NCBI GenBank assembly: GCA_018698675.1
Contig: JABIPA010000004.1
Location: forward strand, 1 to 64,000
DNA: 64,000 bases
Reading direction: 5' to 3'
DNA from: a bacterium
Lineage (GTDB): Bacteria; Margulisbacteria; Marinamargulisbacteria; JABIPA01
Of the stretch, positions 8,949 to 17,206 are shown piece after piece. The position numbers were made by a program, and so were the translations under genes. Positions within the stretch are counted from its first letter, which is position 1. Each line of letters begins with the position of its first letter. The notes below the pieces were generated by a model. That model made no database searches and was not told the DNA's origin. It saw nothing but the letters and a program-made list of their open reading frames with translations.

Positions 8949-8974
8949 AAGACGGTTAAACGACGGTTTTTTTT
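8922..8974 (+). terminator. rho-independent terminator with two alternative 3' arms
   Basis: AACCGTCTTT (8922-8931) can pair with AAAGACGGTT (8948-8957), giving a 10-bp stem that contains the stop codon of the upstream gene. Its first seven bases can instead pair with GACGGTT (8962-8968), which runs directly into eight T residues (8967-8974). The second pairing has the terminator geometry but a long loop. It should end transcription of the ankyrin-like gene. Confidence 0.6.
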
Positions 8975-9005
8975 AATATGTCGAGAGTTTCTAAGCGAGA
9001 TTACT

Positions 9006-9731
9006 CTACCGAGATAGTTTAGAAATAATGTCTAAGCTTAACACTCCCGACAAAAAAGCCTTACCTATAATACACCCGGATATATTTTTCACTTTATGAA
9101 TATCTAAAATATCATCTGAGTTTCTAACTCCCCCAGAAGCTGTTATTGGAATGGTCGTCATTGAGCCAATGTTTTCCAAGCCTTTCAAGTCAGGACCTAT
9201 CATCATTCCATCGTGCTTAATGTTTGTAAAAATAATTCCAGCAACATTTAGTCGCTCTAACTCTTTCAAGACGGCTGGCAATGGTTCGTCTGATGTTTCT
9301 AACCAACCTTCTGTAGCTATTTCGCCATTAATCATATCAAGTCCAATAATTACTCGTTCTTGAAACTGTTCGATTATTCTTATTGCTTCATCTCTATTTT
9401 TAATTAACAACGAACCTAAAATCAAATTATCAACGCCCAAATCTAACCATTTTTTTGCAGTATCAACTGACCGTATTCCGCCACCTAGTTCTAAGGTACA
9501 CGAAACAGCTTTTCGAATATCAGAGATAGTCTCTCCATTAGATACTTTCCCCTCTTTTGCCCCATCTAAATCTACAATATGAATTCGAGTTGCTCCTGCA
9601 TCCTCAAACGATTTTGCAACGTCTACCGCACTTGATTTATACTTGGTTACTTGGTCATATTTACCTTGAACCAAACGAACAACTTGTCCATCTATGATAT
9701 CAATTGCTGGAATAACTTCGAATTTATTCAT
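9006..9731 (-). CDS. hisA: 1-(5-phosphoribosyl)-5-[(5-phosphoribosylamino)methylideneamino]imidazole-4-carboxamide isomerase
   Basis: HisA carries out the Amadori rearrangement of ProFAR to PRFAR in histidine biosynthesis. The (beta/alpha)8 barrel motifs are present: VIPAIDIIDGQVVRLVQG at the N terminus (catalytic Asp), IHIVDLDGAKEG, LGGGIR, and a second phosphate site ITASGGV. I chose ATG 9731, which overlaps the aspS stop as TAATG; an upstream in-frame Met adds only six residues. It is the only histidine biosynthesis gene in the window and lies behind two tRNA ligase genes. Confidence 0.95.
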   Translation of the reverse strand: MNKFEVIPAIDIIDGQVVRLVQGKYDQVTKYKSSAVDVAKSFEDAGATRIHIVDLDGAKEGKVSNGETISDIRKAVSCTLELGGGIRSVDTAKKWLDLGVDNLILGSLLIKNRDEAIRIIEQFQERVIIGLDMINGEIATEGWLETSDEPLPAVLKELERLNVAGIIFTNIKHDGMMIGPDLKGLENIGSMTTIPITASGGVRNSDDILDIHKVKNISGCIIGKAFLSGVLSLDIISKLSR

Positions 9732-11503
9732 TATTTTGCTACCTTCCATTGTAGATTCAACTCATCAAGTTGCTCATTGTCTACTCCAGAGGGAGCATCT
9801 GTTAAGGGGCACGCCATATTTTGTGTCTTTGGAAACGCAATTACGTCTCGAATCGAAGGAGACTTCGTCAATAGCATTACAAGTCTGTCTAAGCCTAGAG
9901 CCAATCCTCCATGAGGAGGAGTTCCATATTTTAAGGCTTCTATGAAAAAGCCAAATTTTGCCTGAATATCAGACTCACTCATCCTCAAAAGTTCAAAAAT
10001 AGTATTTTGAACTTCAGGATCATATATTCTTAAACTACCTCCACCGATTTCATGACCGTTTAGAACAACATCATAACCACAGGATCTACATTTCGTTGGA
10101 TCCGTTTTTAAAAAATCTAAATCATCATCATTTGGCTTTGTAAATGGATGATGCATCGCTTGTATAACGCCTTCTTTATCTCTTTCAAATAATGGAAAAT
10201 CTGTAACCCACAAAAGGCCCCATTCTTTTTCTAAGAATTGGTCTCTAAAGGATAATCTGATTTTTCCTAACGCTTCCAAAGCAGTCGTCGTATTTTCGTT
10301 TGCAAGAATGATAATAGAATCACCTTGTTCCGCTTGCATTTTACTGGTAATTTCGGACAATAAGTCGTCTGTAAAAAACTTTCCAATAGGAGACTGTAAC
10401 CCTGTTTCCTTTAAATGAATCCAACTTATCCCTTTTATCTCAGGCTTCACTGATTCTTGTAAATTATCTAGTTTTTTTCGAGATAGAAAGGAAACGCCAC
10501 CTGGGACTCTAATCGCTTTTACACTTCCCCCATTTTCGACAATCGTCTTAAAAACAGAAAAACTAGATTGACTCGCTTCATTTGATAAATCCACTATCTC
10601 TAATCCGAATCGAATATCTGGTTTATCGGAACCATATCTTTCCATAGCTTCTTTATACGGCATTTCAATGATTTTATCTGGGAAAGGAATGGATACTCTA
10701 TCGAATACGGCCTTCAGTAATCCATTGATAAGAGACACAATATCAGATTGTTCTATAAAAGAAGCTTCTATATCCACCTGAGTAAATTCAGGTTGCCTAT
10801 CGGCTCTCAAATCTTCATCTCTAAAACATTTAACGATTTGATAATATTTTTCAAAGCCTGAAACCATTAATAATTGTTTAAACAATTGTGGAGACTGAGG
10901 TAAGGCAAAGCATGCACCGTCGCGAATTCTCGAAGGAACTAGAAAATCACGAGCGCCTTCAGGAGTGCTTTTGGTTAACATTGGAGTTTCTACATCTATA
11001 AATGATTGTTCGTCTAAATAGGTTCGAATTGTTTGAGTAATATCAGATCTCATTTTTAATTTAGAGAACTGCTCACTTCTTCGTAAGTCCAAATATCGAT
11101 AAGTTAATCGTGTTACTTCATCAGAGTCAGAGTCATAAGACACACCTATTACAGGAGTCTTTGCCTTCGACAAAACATCGATATTTGAAATTAGAACTTC
11201 TATATCCCCATTTTTCAAATTTTTATTACGGCCTTCTTCTGTTCGTAAACGAACCGTACCTTCTACTTTTACAACCCATTCCGCCTTTAATTCTGCACCT
11301 TGGTTTTGTAGCAATTTAGAAACTGTATCATCAACAACGACCTGAATAATTCCAGACCGGTCTCTCAAATCAAAAAAAATAATCCCGCCCAAGTCTCTTT
11401 GTTTATGAACCCACCCAGATAGCGTAACGACATCATTTACAGTGTCCGTATTAACATCCGCTATATTATGACTTCTGAATTTATTGATCTTATTTGCTAT
11501 CAT
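9731..11503 (-). CDS. aspS: aspartate--tRNA ligase
   Basis: A class II tRNA synthetase of bacterial type, 590 residues. It has the N-terminal OB-fold anticodon-binding domain (to about residue 110), the class II core with ETPMLTKSTPEGARDF and QSPQLFKQLLMVSG, motif 2 CFRDEDLRADRQPEF, an inserted GAD-type domain around 290-420, and motif 3 GLALGLDRLVM near the C terminus. It overlaps hisS by 14 bases and hisA by one, so hisS-aspS-hisA form one coupled transcript. Whether it also charges tRNA-Asn cannot be told here. Confidence 0.97.
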   Translation of the reverse strand: MIANKINKFRSHNIADVNTDTVNDVVTLSGWVHKQRDLGGIIFFDLRDRSGIIQVVVDDTVSKLLQNQGAELKAEWVVKVEGTVRLRTEEGRNKNLKNGDIEVLISNIDVLSKAKTPVIGVSYDSDSDEVTRLTYRYLDLRRSEQFSKLKMRSDITQTIRTYLDEQSFIDVETPMLTKSTPEGARDFLVPSRIRDGACFALPQSPQLFKQLLMVSGFEKYYQIVKCFRDEDLRADRQPEFTQVDIEASFIEQSDIVSLINGLLKAVFDRVSIPFPDKIIEMPYKEAMERYGSDKPDIRFGLEIVDLSNEASQSSFSVFKTIVENGGSVKAIRVPGGVSFLSRKKLDNLQESVKPEIKGISWIHLKETGLQSPIGKFFTDDLLSEITSKMQAEQGDSIIILANENTTTALEALGKIRLSFRDQFLEKEWGLLWVTDFPLFERDKEGVIQAMHHPFTKPNDDDLDFLKTDPTKCRSCGYDVVLNGHEIGGGSLRIYDPEVQNTIFELLRMSESDIQAKFGFFIEALKYGTPPHGGLALGLDRLVMLLTKSPSIRDVIAFPKTQNMACPLTDAPSGVDNEQLDELNLQWKVAK

Positions 11504-12746
11504 TTAGAACATCCACTACCTTATCTAATGAGACCAACTGTTGCTCTCTTTTTATCATATTTTTAACTATAACCGTTTGGCTTAGAGCCTCATCGTCACC
11601 CAAAATTATCACATTTGAAGCACCCATTTTATTTGCTTTTTTCAAACATTTATTTAAGTCAGATCCTGAGTAATCAATCTCACATTTAAATTCATTTCGT
11701 CGCAATTCGTTTAAAAGTTTAAATAATGCAGGTCTGTTAGATTCTCCCAAAGGAACCAAATAAATAAGAGGATTCGCTTTTTGAATAATATCTGAATGTT
11801 GTTTCAAAACCATGACAGCTCGTTCGACGCCAAATGCAAATCCTACAGCAGGAGTCTTTTTCCCACCGAATTGTTCTACGAGATAGTCATACCTCCCACC
11901 GCCACAAATTGCATTTTGAGCACCTAGATGTTCAGACACAATTTCAAATGTAGTTCGTGTGTAATAATCCAAGCCTCTAACTAAAGTAGGGTCAATTTTA
12001 AACGGAATTCCCATTGCTTCTATATAATCAATTACAGAACTGAAATGATCTGCACATTCATGGCAATGCGAATCATGAATATTTGAATTTCCTGTTAAAT
12101 AAGTTTTACATTTTTTATTTTTGCAATCGAGTAACCTCAGAGGTCGTCCGTCGAACCGTTTCTGACAATCTCCACATAACTTTTTAAGATTTGAACCTAT
12201 AAATTGTTTGAGTCGTTCTTCAATAACAGGTCTACATACGGGGCATCCAACTGAGTTTATAGACACAGACAACCCCGTCAGGCCAAACTCATCAAAAAGA
12301 TGAATACCTAAAGCAATAACTTCAGCGTCGGCGTATGGGTGTTCATTTCCAATACTCTCAACCCCAATTTGATGGAACTGACGATATCTACCAGCTTGAG
12401 GCCGTTCATATCTAAACATAGGTCCACAGTAATAAAACTTTGACTGACCACTTTTTTTATCAAGTCCATTTTGTAAATAAGCCCGAACGATAGGAGCTGT
12501 CCCTTCAGGACGAAGAGTAATTCGCCTATCCCCTTTATCTGTAAAGGTATACATTTCTTTTTCAACAATATCTGTATCATCACCAATACCCCGTTCAAAT
12601 AACTCCGTCATCTCAAAAATAGGCGTTCGTAATTCTTCAAAATTATAATAATTAAATAAATTTCGAGATATCGATTCGATATGATGCCAGTACTGCATAT
12701 CCTCTGGCAAAATATCTTTCGTTCCTCTTAAACATGTGTATTTCAT
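11490..12746 (-). CDS. hisS: histidine--tRNA ligase
   Basis: Class II HisRS, 418 residues from the chosen ATG at 12746, where the protein begins MKYTCLRGTKDILPED as the family does; the open frame extends 26 codons further upstream without similarity. Motif 2 MFRYERPQAGRYRQFHQ, the His signatures LVRGLDYYTRTTFE and GGGRYDYLVEQFGG, and a C-terminal anticodon domain are visible. Four cysteines around residues 168-219 (CPVC...CGDC) look like a small zinc-like insertion. It is the first gene of the minus-strand hisS-aspS-hisA unit and divergent from comM. Confidence 0.97.
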   Translation of the reverse strand: MKYTCLRGTKDILPEDMQYWHHIESISRNLFNYYNFEELRTPIFEMTELFERGIGDDTDIVEKEMYTFTDKGDRRITLRPEGTAPIVRAYLQNGLDKKSGQSKFYYCGPMFRYERPQAGRYRQFHQIGVESIGNEHPYADAEVIALGIHLFDEFGLTGLSVSINSVGCPVCRPVIEERLKQFIGSNLKKLCGDCQKRFDGRPLRLLDCKNKKCKTYLTGNSNIHDSHCHECADHFSSVIDYIEAMGIPFKIDPTLVRGLDYYTRTTFEIVSEHLGAQNAICGGGRYDYLVEQFGGKKTPAVGFAFGVERAVMVLKQHSDIIQKANPLIYLVPLGESNRPALFKLLNELRRNEFKCEIDYSGSDLNKCLKKANKMGASNVIILGDDEALSQTVIVKNMIKREQQLVSLDKVVDVLNDSK

Positions 12747-12818
12747 AGTGGAGACTAATTTTATCACTTTCAAATCCGTTGTAAAAGTTTTTGTTAACAG
12801 AATAGACTCAAAAATTCC

Positions 12819-12848
12819 TTGCATTTTTATTTCTTTACGTAATATAAT
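12819..12848 (+). promoter_or_regulatory. candidate sigma70 promoter for comM
   Basis: TTGCAT (12819-12824) and TATAAT (12843-12848) are 18 bases apart. Transcription would begin close to the comM ATG at 12856, implying a leaderless or nearly leaderless message. The -10 is perfect, the -35 is only fair. Confidence 0.4.
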
Positions 12849-12855
12849 TTATATT

Positions 12856-14475
12856 ATGATAATTCCTATACATACCGCGACAATATTTGGAATATCTGCG
12901 TGCTTAGTTGAAGTTGAAGTAGACACACGACGTGGATTACCAGGTGAAAATATCGTCGGACTGCCAAATGCCGTTGTAAAAGAAAGCAAAAACCGAATTA
13001 AAGCAGCCATACGCCAATCGGGGTTCGAGTACCCACTTCTTTCTTATACAATCAACTTAGCCCCAGCCGATCTAAAAAAAGTAGGAGCATTTTTAGACCT
13101 TCCCATCGCAGTTGCAATTTTATGTGCTACGAAACAATTAAAATTCCCTAAAAAAACTATTTTTGTTGGTGAACTATCCTTAAGTGGAAACTTAAGACCT
13201 ATATCTGGACTTGCTGCCATCGGACAACTTGCGAAAGCGGAGAACTTCGAAACAATTATTTTTCCAACTGGGAATTTAAGTGAATCAGACTATATAACAG
13301 ATATTAACCTTGTAAATTTAAGCACCTTATCTGAACTAAAAGATAAATGGATCCCTACACTGAACAACCAGCTACCTCCCGATTCCTCGCCAATCGGTGT
13401 AAATAAAAATTCGTTTTCTCAAATATCGGGTCATGCTTTCGCAAAAAGAGGTGCTCTTATTGCTGCGGCTGGCGGGCACAATATGCTTTTAGTAGGCCCC
13501 CCCGGTTCTGGAAAGTCTATGTTGGCAACTGCAATTCCAGGTATTTTACCCCATCTTTCGGACTCAGAGTTATTAGAAAAAATCAGTATTCATTCGATAA
13601 AAAATAAAACTAAAATTGGAGAAAACAAAAAAAATATGAAGACGGTATTTTCTAGAACGCCGCCAATATCAGCGCCTCATCATACCGTTTCAAGTGTTGG
13701 ACTTGTTGGTGGCGGATTTAAAGGAACTCCGGGCGAACTTAGCCTTGCCCACAGAGGCATTCTCTTTTTGGACGAACTTACGGAGTTTTCGTCGACAACA
13801 TTAGAATCTCTTCGTACTCCTTTAGAAACGCAATCTATTACTATTTCACGAATGGCCTATTCACTTACACTTCCTTGCGATTGCATGCTTATCGCGGCGA
13901 TGAATCCTTGTGTATGTGGTTACTACGGATCGTCAACACGCCAATGCAAATGCAGTGAGCAGGTTCTCAATAAATATTGGAGAAAAATATCAGGCCCACT
14001 TCTAGACCGATTCGATATGGTAATTTATATGAACCCCGTGCCAATAGACGACATACTGAATAAAACAACTTCCTCTCCTGCAAAATTAGGAAAAAATATT
14101 GGAATAAAAACAAATACCGACGAACCGACAAGACAAGCTAATGATAAAAATGATGGTCTAAATCAAACAGATCTGCACAAAGAAGACCTTTCAATATCGT
14201 TTAAGCAACAATCTATTGATGCTCGCCATGCCCAAAATAAACGTCAAAAAAACATTAATTCTCGATTAAGCCCTCATCAAATTTCTATGTATTGCCGACT
14301 ATCACAACCATGCCAAACCCTAGTTCAAAAATATGCAAAGCAAAAAAAATTAACATCCAGAGGAATTCACAAATTGTTAAAAATTTCTCGAACTATTGCA
14401 GATCTCGAAAACTGCATAGACATTGATGAAACCCATATTTTAGAAGCTGTGTCGTTTAAACAATCCGTTTTTTAA
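12856..14475 (+). CDS. comM: YifB/ComM-type Mg chelatase-like AAA+ ATPase
   Basis: ComM is a hexameric helicase that drives branch migration during natural transformation in Gram-negative bacteria. The order is: N-terminal ChlI-type domain (VEVEVDTRRGLPGENIVGLP), Walker A GPPGSGKSMLA near residue 217, Walker B ILFLDEL, the family Cys block AAMNPCVCGYYG, arginine finger DRFDMVIY, and C-terminal domain with SRGIHKLLKISRTIADL. The start at 12856 gives the conserved N terminus; an open frame of 40 codons upstream shows no similarity. About residues 395-450 form a polar, low-complexity insertion not usual in the family. Confidence 0.94.
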   Translation: MIIPIHTATIFGISACLVEVEVDTRRGLPGENIVGLPNAVVKESKNRIKAAIRQSGFEYPLLSYTINLAPADLKKVGAFLDLPIAVAILCATKQLKFPKKTIFVGELSLSGNLRPISGLAAIGQLAKAENFETIIFPTGNLSESDYITDINLVNLSTLSELKDKWIPTLNNQLPPDSSPIGVNKNSFSQISGHAFAKRGALIAAAGGHNMLLVGPPGSGKSMLATAIPGILPHLSDSELLEKISIHSIKNKTKIGENKKNMKTVFSRTPPISAPHHTVSSVGLVGGGFKGTPGELSLAHRGILFLDELTEFSSTTLESLRTPLETQSITISRMAYSLTLPCDCMLIAAMNPCVCGYYGSSTRQCKCSEQVLNKYWRKISGPLLDRFDMVIYMNPVPIDDILNKTTSSPAKLGKNIGIKTNTDEPTRQANDKNDGLNQTDLHKEDLSISFKQQSIDARHAQNKRQKNINSRLSPHQISMYCRLSQPCQTLVQKYAKQKKLTSRGIHKLLKISRTIADLENCIDIDETHILEAVSFKQSVF

Positions 14476-14495
14476 AATAGACGGTCTAAATTAAT

Positions 14496-15479
14496 TTATT
14501 TTTTCATTTGCTCAAGAATCCACTTATACGTCAGCCCTAGGCCTTTTTTAAGAGAATAATTAGGATCCCAGTTTAAGTTCTTTTTGATTAAATCATTGTC
14601 AGAATTTCGTCCTCTAACGCCCAAAGGACCTTCAATGTGGTTCAATTTTAATGATTTACCTGAAATATCTATCGCCATTTCAGCAAGTTTATTTATTGTT
14701 ACCATTTCTTCTGATCCAATATTTACAGGTCCCGTAAAATCGGAAACCATTAACCGCCGTACTGCTTCAATACATTCATCAATATACAAAAATGATCGTG
14801 TTTGTTTTCCATCTCCCCAAATTTCAATAGAGTCTCCAGAAGTAGCTTCTCCAACTTTTCTGCAAATTGCAGCGGGAGCTTTTTCTTTGCCACCTGTCCA
14901 TGTCCCCATAGGTCCAAAAATATTATGAAACCTTGCTATTCTTACATTCAATCCATAATTTCTTTGATATGCTAAATATAATCTTTCACTAAAAAGTTTT
15001 TCCCAGCCATACTCACTATCTGGTGCAGCAGGATATGCAGAATCTTCAGAACATTTTGGATTATCTGGATCTAATTGATTATGTTCAGGGTACATACAAG
15101 CCGAAGAAGAGTAAAAAACTTTCACGTCTGGAATATTTTTTGAATACTCCGCAATATTTAAGTTTATTTGAGCTGAGTTATGCATAACATTTGCGTCATT
15201 ATTTCCCGTAAAAATGTACCCTGCTCCACCCATATCTGCCGCCAATTGGTAAATTTCAGTGTATTTATATTTCTTGAAAATTGATTGGCAAAATAATTGC
15301 TCTCTTAAATCGCCTTGGCAAAATTCGTCCGCATCCGTTTTTCCAAATTCTGGAAACTTCAAATCTGAACCGATCACGGTGTATCCTTCTGATTTTAGGC
15401 GAGTCACTAAATGACTCCCAATAAACCCACCTGCTCCACAGACTAGAGCTATTTTTTCTTTATTTTTTAAGTTTGACAT
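14496..15479 (-). CDS. GDP-mannose 3,5-epimerase-like NAD-dependent epimerase
   Basis: The 327-residue SDR-extended protein matches plant-type GDP-mannose 3,5-epimerase closely over its length: Rossmann motif GAGGFIGSHL, AADMGGAGYIF, the catalytic-cysteine segment YSSSACMYPEHNQL, YGWEK, RFHNIFGPMGTWTGG, KEKAPAAICRK, GDGKQTRSFLYIDE and GVRGRNSDN. That enzyme converts GDP-D-mannose to GDP-L-galactose and GDP-L-gulose. Here it probably supplies a sugar for the surface glycan. No GDP-mannose-making gene is visible in the window. It is transcribed alone from the 383-base gap to its right. Confidence 0.88.
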   Translation of the reverse strand: MSNLKNKEKIALVCGAGGFIGSHLVTRLKSEGYTVIGSDLKFPEFGKTDADEFCQGDLREQLFCQSIFKKYKYTEIYQLAADMGGAGYIFTGNNDANVMHNSAQINLNIAEYSKNIPDVKVFYSSSACMYPEHNQLDPDNPKCSEDSAYPAAPDSEYGWEKLFSERLYLAYQRNYGLNVRIARFHNIFGPMGTWTGGKEKAPAAICRKVGEATSGDSIEIWGDGKQTRSFLYIDECIEAVRRLMVSDFTGPVNIGSEEMVTINKLAEMAIDISGKSLKLNHIEGPLGVRGRNSDNDLIKKNLNWDPNYSLKKGLGLTYKWILEQMKK

Positions 15480-15862
15480 GGTTTATCTCTCTTTCTTCTA
15501 TCTAATCTTAAGTACTAAAATTATCTTTACCCTTTATATACAAATTATTACGTTTCAAAATTATAACTTAATGAACCCAACATTATAAAATTTTAATCTC
15601 GGCTTAAACTATCTATTTATTTAAATAGTTAAACTGTATTTATTCGGCGAATATTCACGAGCTATCTGATAGTTTTTTACCCAGATAAATAGCTTATAAA
15701 CCTATTAAAGAAATTTAAATCTATTCAAATAGTAATCATAAAAATTTTAGCATATTTTAAAAAAGTAATCTTAAAAATAACACTTTTTCTTCAACGCTCT
15801 TTAACATCGTTAAAAGCCCACACAATTTTATTGTAAAATTAATTAAAGATATTTAAACTAAA
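15480..15862. other. 383-base AT-rich intergenic region with imperfect inverted repeats
   Basis: No open frame or RNA gene is seen. The region separates two divergent genes. It contains several imperfect inverted repeats built on CTATTT/AAATAG and CTAT/ATAG words (about 15608-15632, 15660-15692, 15705-15732). It probably holds the promoters of both neighbours and possibly an operator. I cannot assign a defined promoter. Confidence 0.4.
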
Positions 15863-15868
15863 GTGTTA

Positions 15869-16612
15869 ATGCATAGACTATTTATAAATTCTCTGACTAT
15901 TATTCAAGAAAAAAAATTCACAAAAGCAAACCCGAATTTTCACCATCTCATTAATGTCCTTAAACTAAAGCCAAAAACAAAACTAGAACTGTGCCTACCT
16001 AACACATATATTTTTACGGTATTCATCTCTTCTACAACGAAATCGGAACTTATTTTCGAAGTTATAGACAAAAAACCAGTGCCACAAAAAAATATTCTTA
16101 TTACATTATGCCAATCTCTCCCAAAAGGAGAAAAAATGCCCACAATATTAAAAATGGGAACGGAAATAGGTATTGATCATTTTCAACCAGTCACGTCCGA
16201 CAATTCAGTTGTAACCATAAAAAATTCAACGTCAAAAATAAAACGATGGACCTCTGTTTTAGAATCAGCAAGTGCTCAATCCAAACAGTCTAGAATACCT
16301 TCCATTTATGAGATACTTCCCCTAAAAACGTATTTAGAAAATTTAACCGATCCAAACACATCTCTTATTGTTTTAAATGAATTCACAAAAGACTTATCAA
16401 TTAAAGATCTTTTATCATCAATTAATTTAACCAAAATAACTACGAAACATACTATTATTTTTGTTGTTGGTCCGGAAGGCGGCTGGTCCAAAATGGAAAG
16501 AGAGTTTTTTGAATCAAAAAACATCTCCTGCGTTTCGATTGGACCAAATATTTTAAGAACAGAACATGCCGGTTACTTTGCTGCAACCTGTGTAAAATAT
16601 GAACTTCTTTAA
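15869..16612 (+). CDS. rsmE: 16S rRNA (uracil(1498)-N(3))-methyltransferase
   Basis: RsmE methylates N3 of U1498 in 16S rRNA. The protein (247 residues from ATG 15869; a GTG two codons upstream is possible) starts MHRLFINS and has a small N-terminal PUA-like domain. The SPOUT domain follows with QSLPKGEKM, KMGTEIGIDHFQPV, ESASAQSKQSRIP and the knot motifs VVGPEGGWS and SIGPNILRTEHAG, which bind SAM. It is followed 26 bases later by an acetyltransferase gene on the same strand. Confidence 0.95.
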   Translation: MHRLFINSLTIIQEKKFTKANPNFHHLINVLKLKPKTKLELCLPNTYIFTVFISSTTKSELIFEVIDKKPVPQKNILITLCQSLPKGEKMPTILKMGTEIGIDHFQPVTSDNSVVTIKNSTSKIKRWTSVLESASAQSKQSRIPSIYEILPLKTYLENLTDPNTSLIVLNEFTKDLSIKDLLSSINLTKITTKHTIIFVVGPEGGWSKMEREFFESKNISCVSIGPNILRTEHAGYFAATCVKYELL

Positions 16613-16638
16613 ATTAAATATTTTCCTAGGATCTTTAC

Positions 16639-17190
16639 ATGAACCCCATCGAAACTGATCGGCTAATATTACGAGAATTCAGAAAAGACGACATCTCCCA
16701 TTTAGTATTATTAAACCAAAACGAAAAGGTCATGAACTTTTTCCCAGCCACTTTAAACAAAAACGAATCATTAACTTTTTTATTGTCTATTCTTACTAGC
16801 TATCAACTTAGAAATTTCGGTTTATATGCATGTATCTGTAAAGATACAAATCAATTTATGGGGTTTATAGGATTAAGCGTACCAAGTTTTTCTTCTCATT
16901 TTACACCCTGCATAGAAATAGGATGGAGACTATCTCCCGAATTTTGGAATAAAGGGTATGCTACGGAAGGAGCAAAAGCTATTTTAAATTATGGATTTAA
17001 GGAGCTTCACCTAATGGAAATAGTATCGTTTACTTCTATTTTAAACAAACCGTCCATTCGAGTTATGGAAAAAATAGGAATGACTACAAATAAAACAGAT
17101 AATTTTAAGCACCCTAAAGTAGATAAAAAAAGCAAATTATCTGAGCATGTGCTGTATCGCCTATCTAAAAAAAATTTTGAACAACTTTAA
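16639..17190 (+). CDS. GNAT family N-acetyltransferase (RimJ/RimL-like)
   Basis: A 183-residue acetyltransferase of the RimJ/L subgroup. It begins TDRLILREFRKDDISHL, has GWRLSPEFWNKGYATEGAKA with the acetyl-CoA pyrophosphate loop (NKGYATEG), and a C-terminal NKPSIRVMEKIGM block. Substrates of this group are protein N termini or small amines; none can be chosen here. A Shine-Dalgarno-like AGGA lies just upstream of ATG 16639. It probably shares a transcript with rsmE. Confidence 0.88.
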   Translation: MNPIETDRLILREFRKDDISHLVLLNQNEKVMNFFPATLNKNESLTFLLSILTSYQLRNFGLYACICKDTNQFMGFIGLSVPSFSSHFTPCIEIGWRLSPEFWNKGYATEGAKAILNYGFKELHLMEIVSFTSILNKPSIRVMEKIGMTTNKTDNFKHPKVDKKSKLSEHVLYRLSKKNFEQL

Positions 17191-17206
17191 CGAAATTTAA
17201 AATTAT

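Noticed and set aside
12747-12824. Upstream extension of hisS to 12824
   Set aside because: The 26 extra residues show no HisRS similarity and lie in the divergent promoter region of comM.
14584-14928. 114-codon plus-strand open frame inside the epimerase gene
   Set aside because: It is the complement of a well-conserved epimerase; similar antisense frames inside ilvD, guaA, rmlB and comM were dropped for the same reason.
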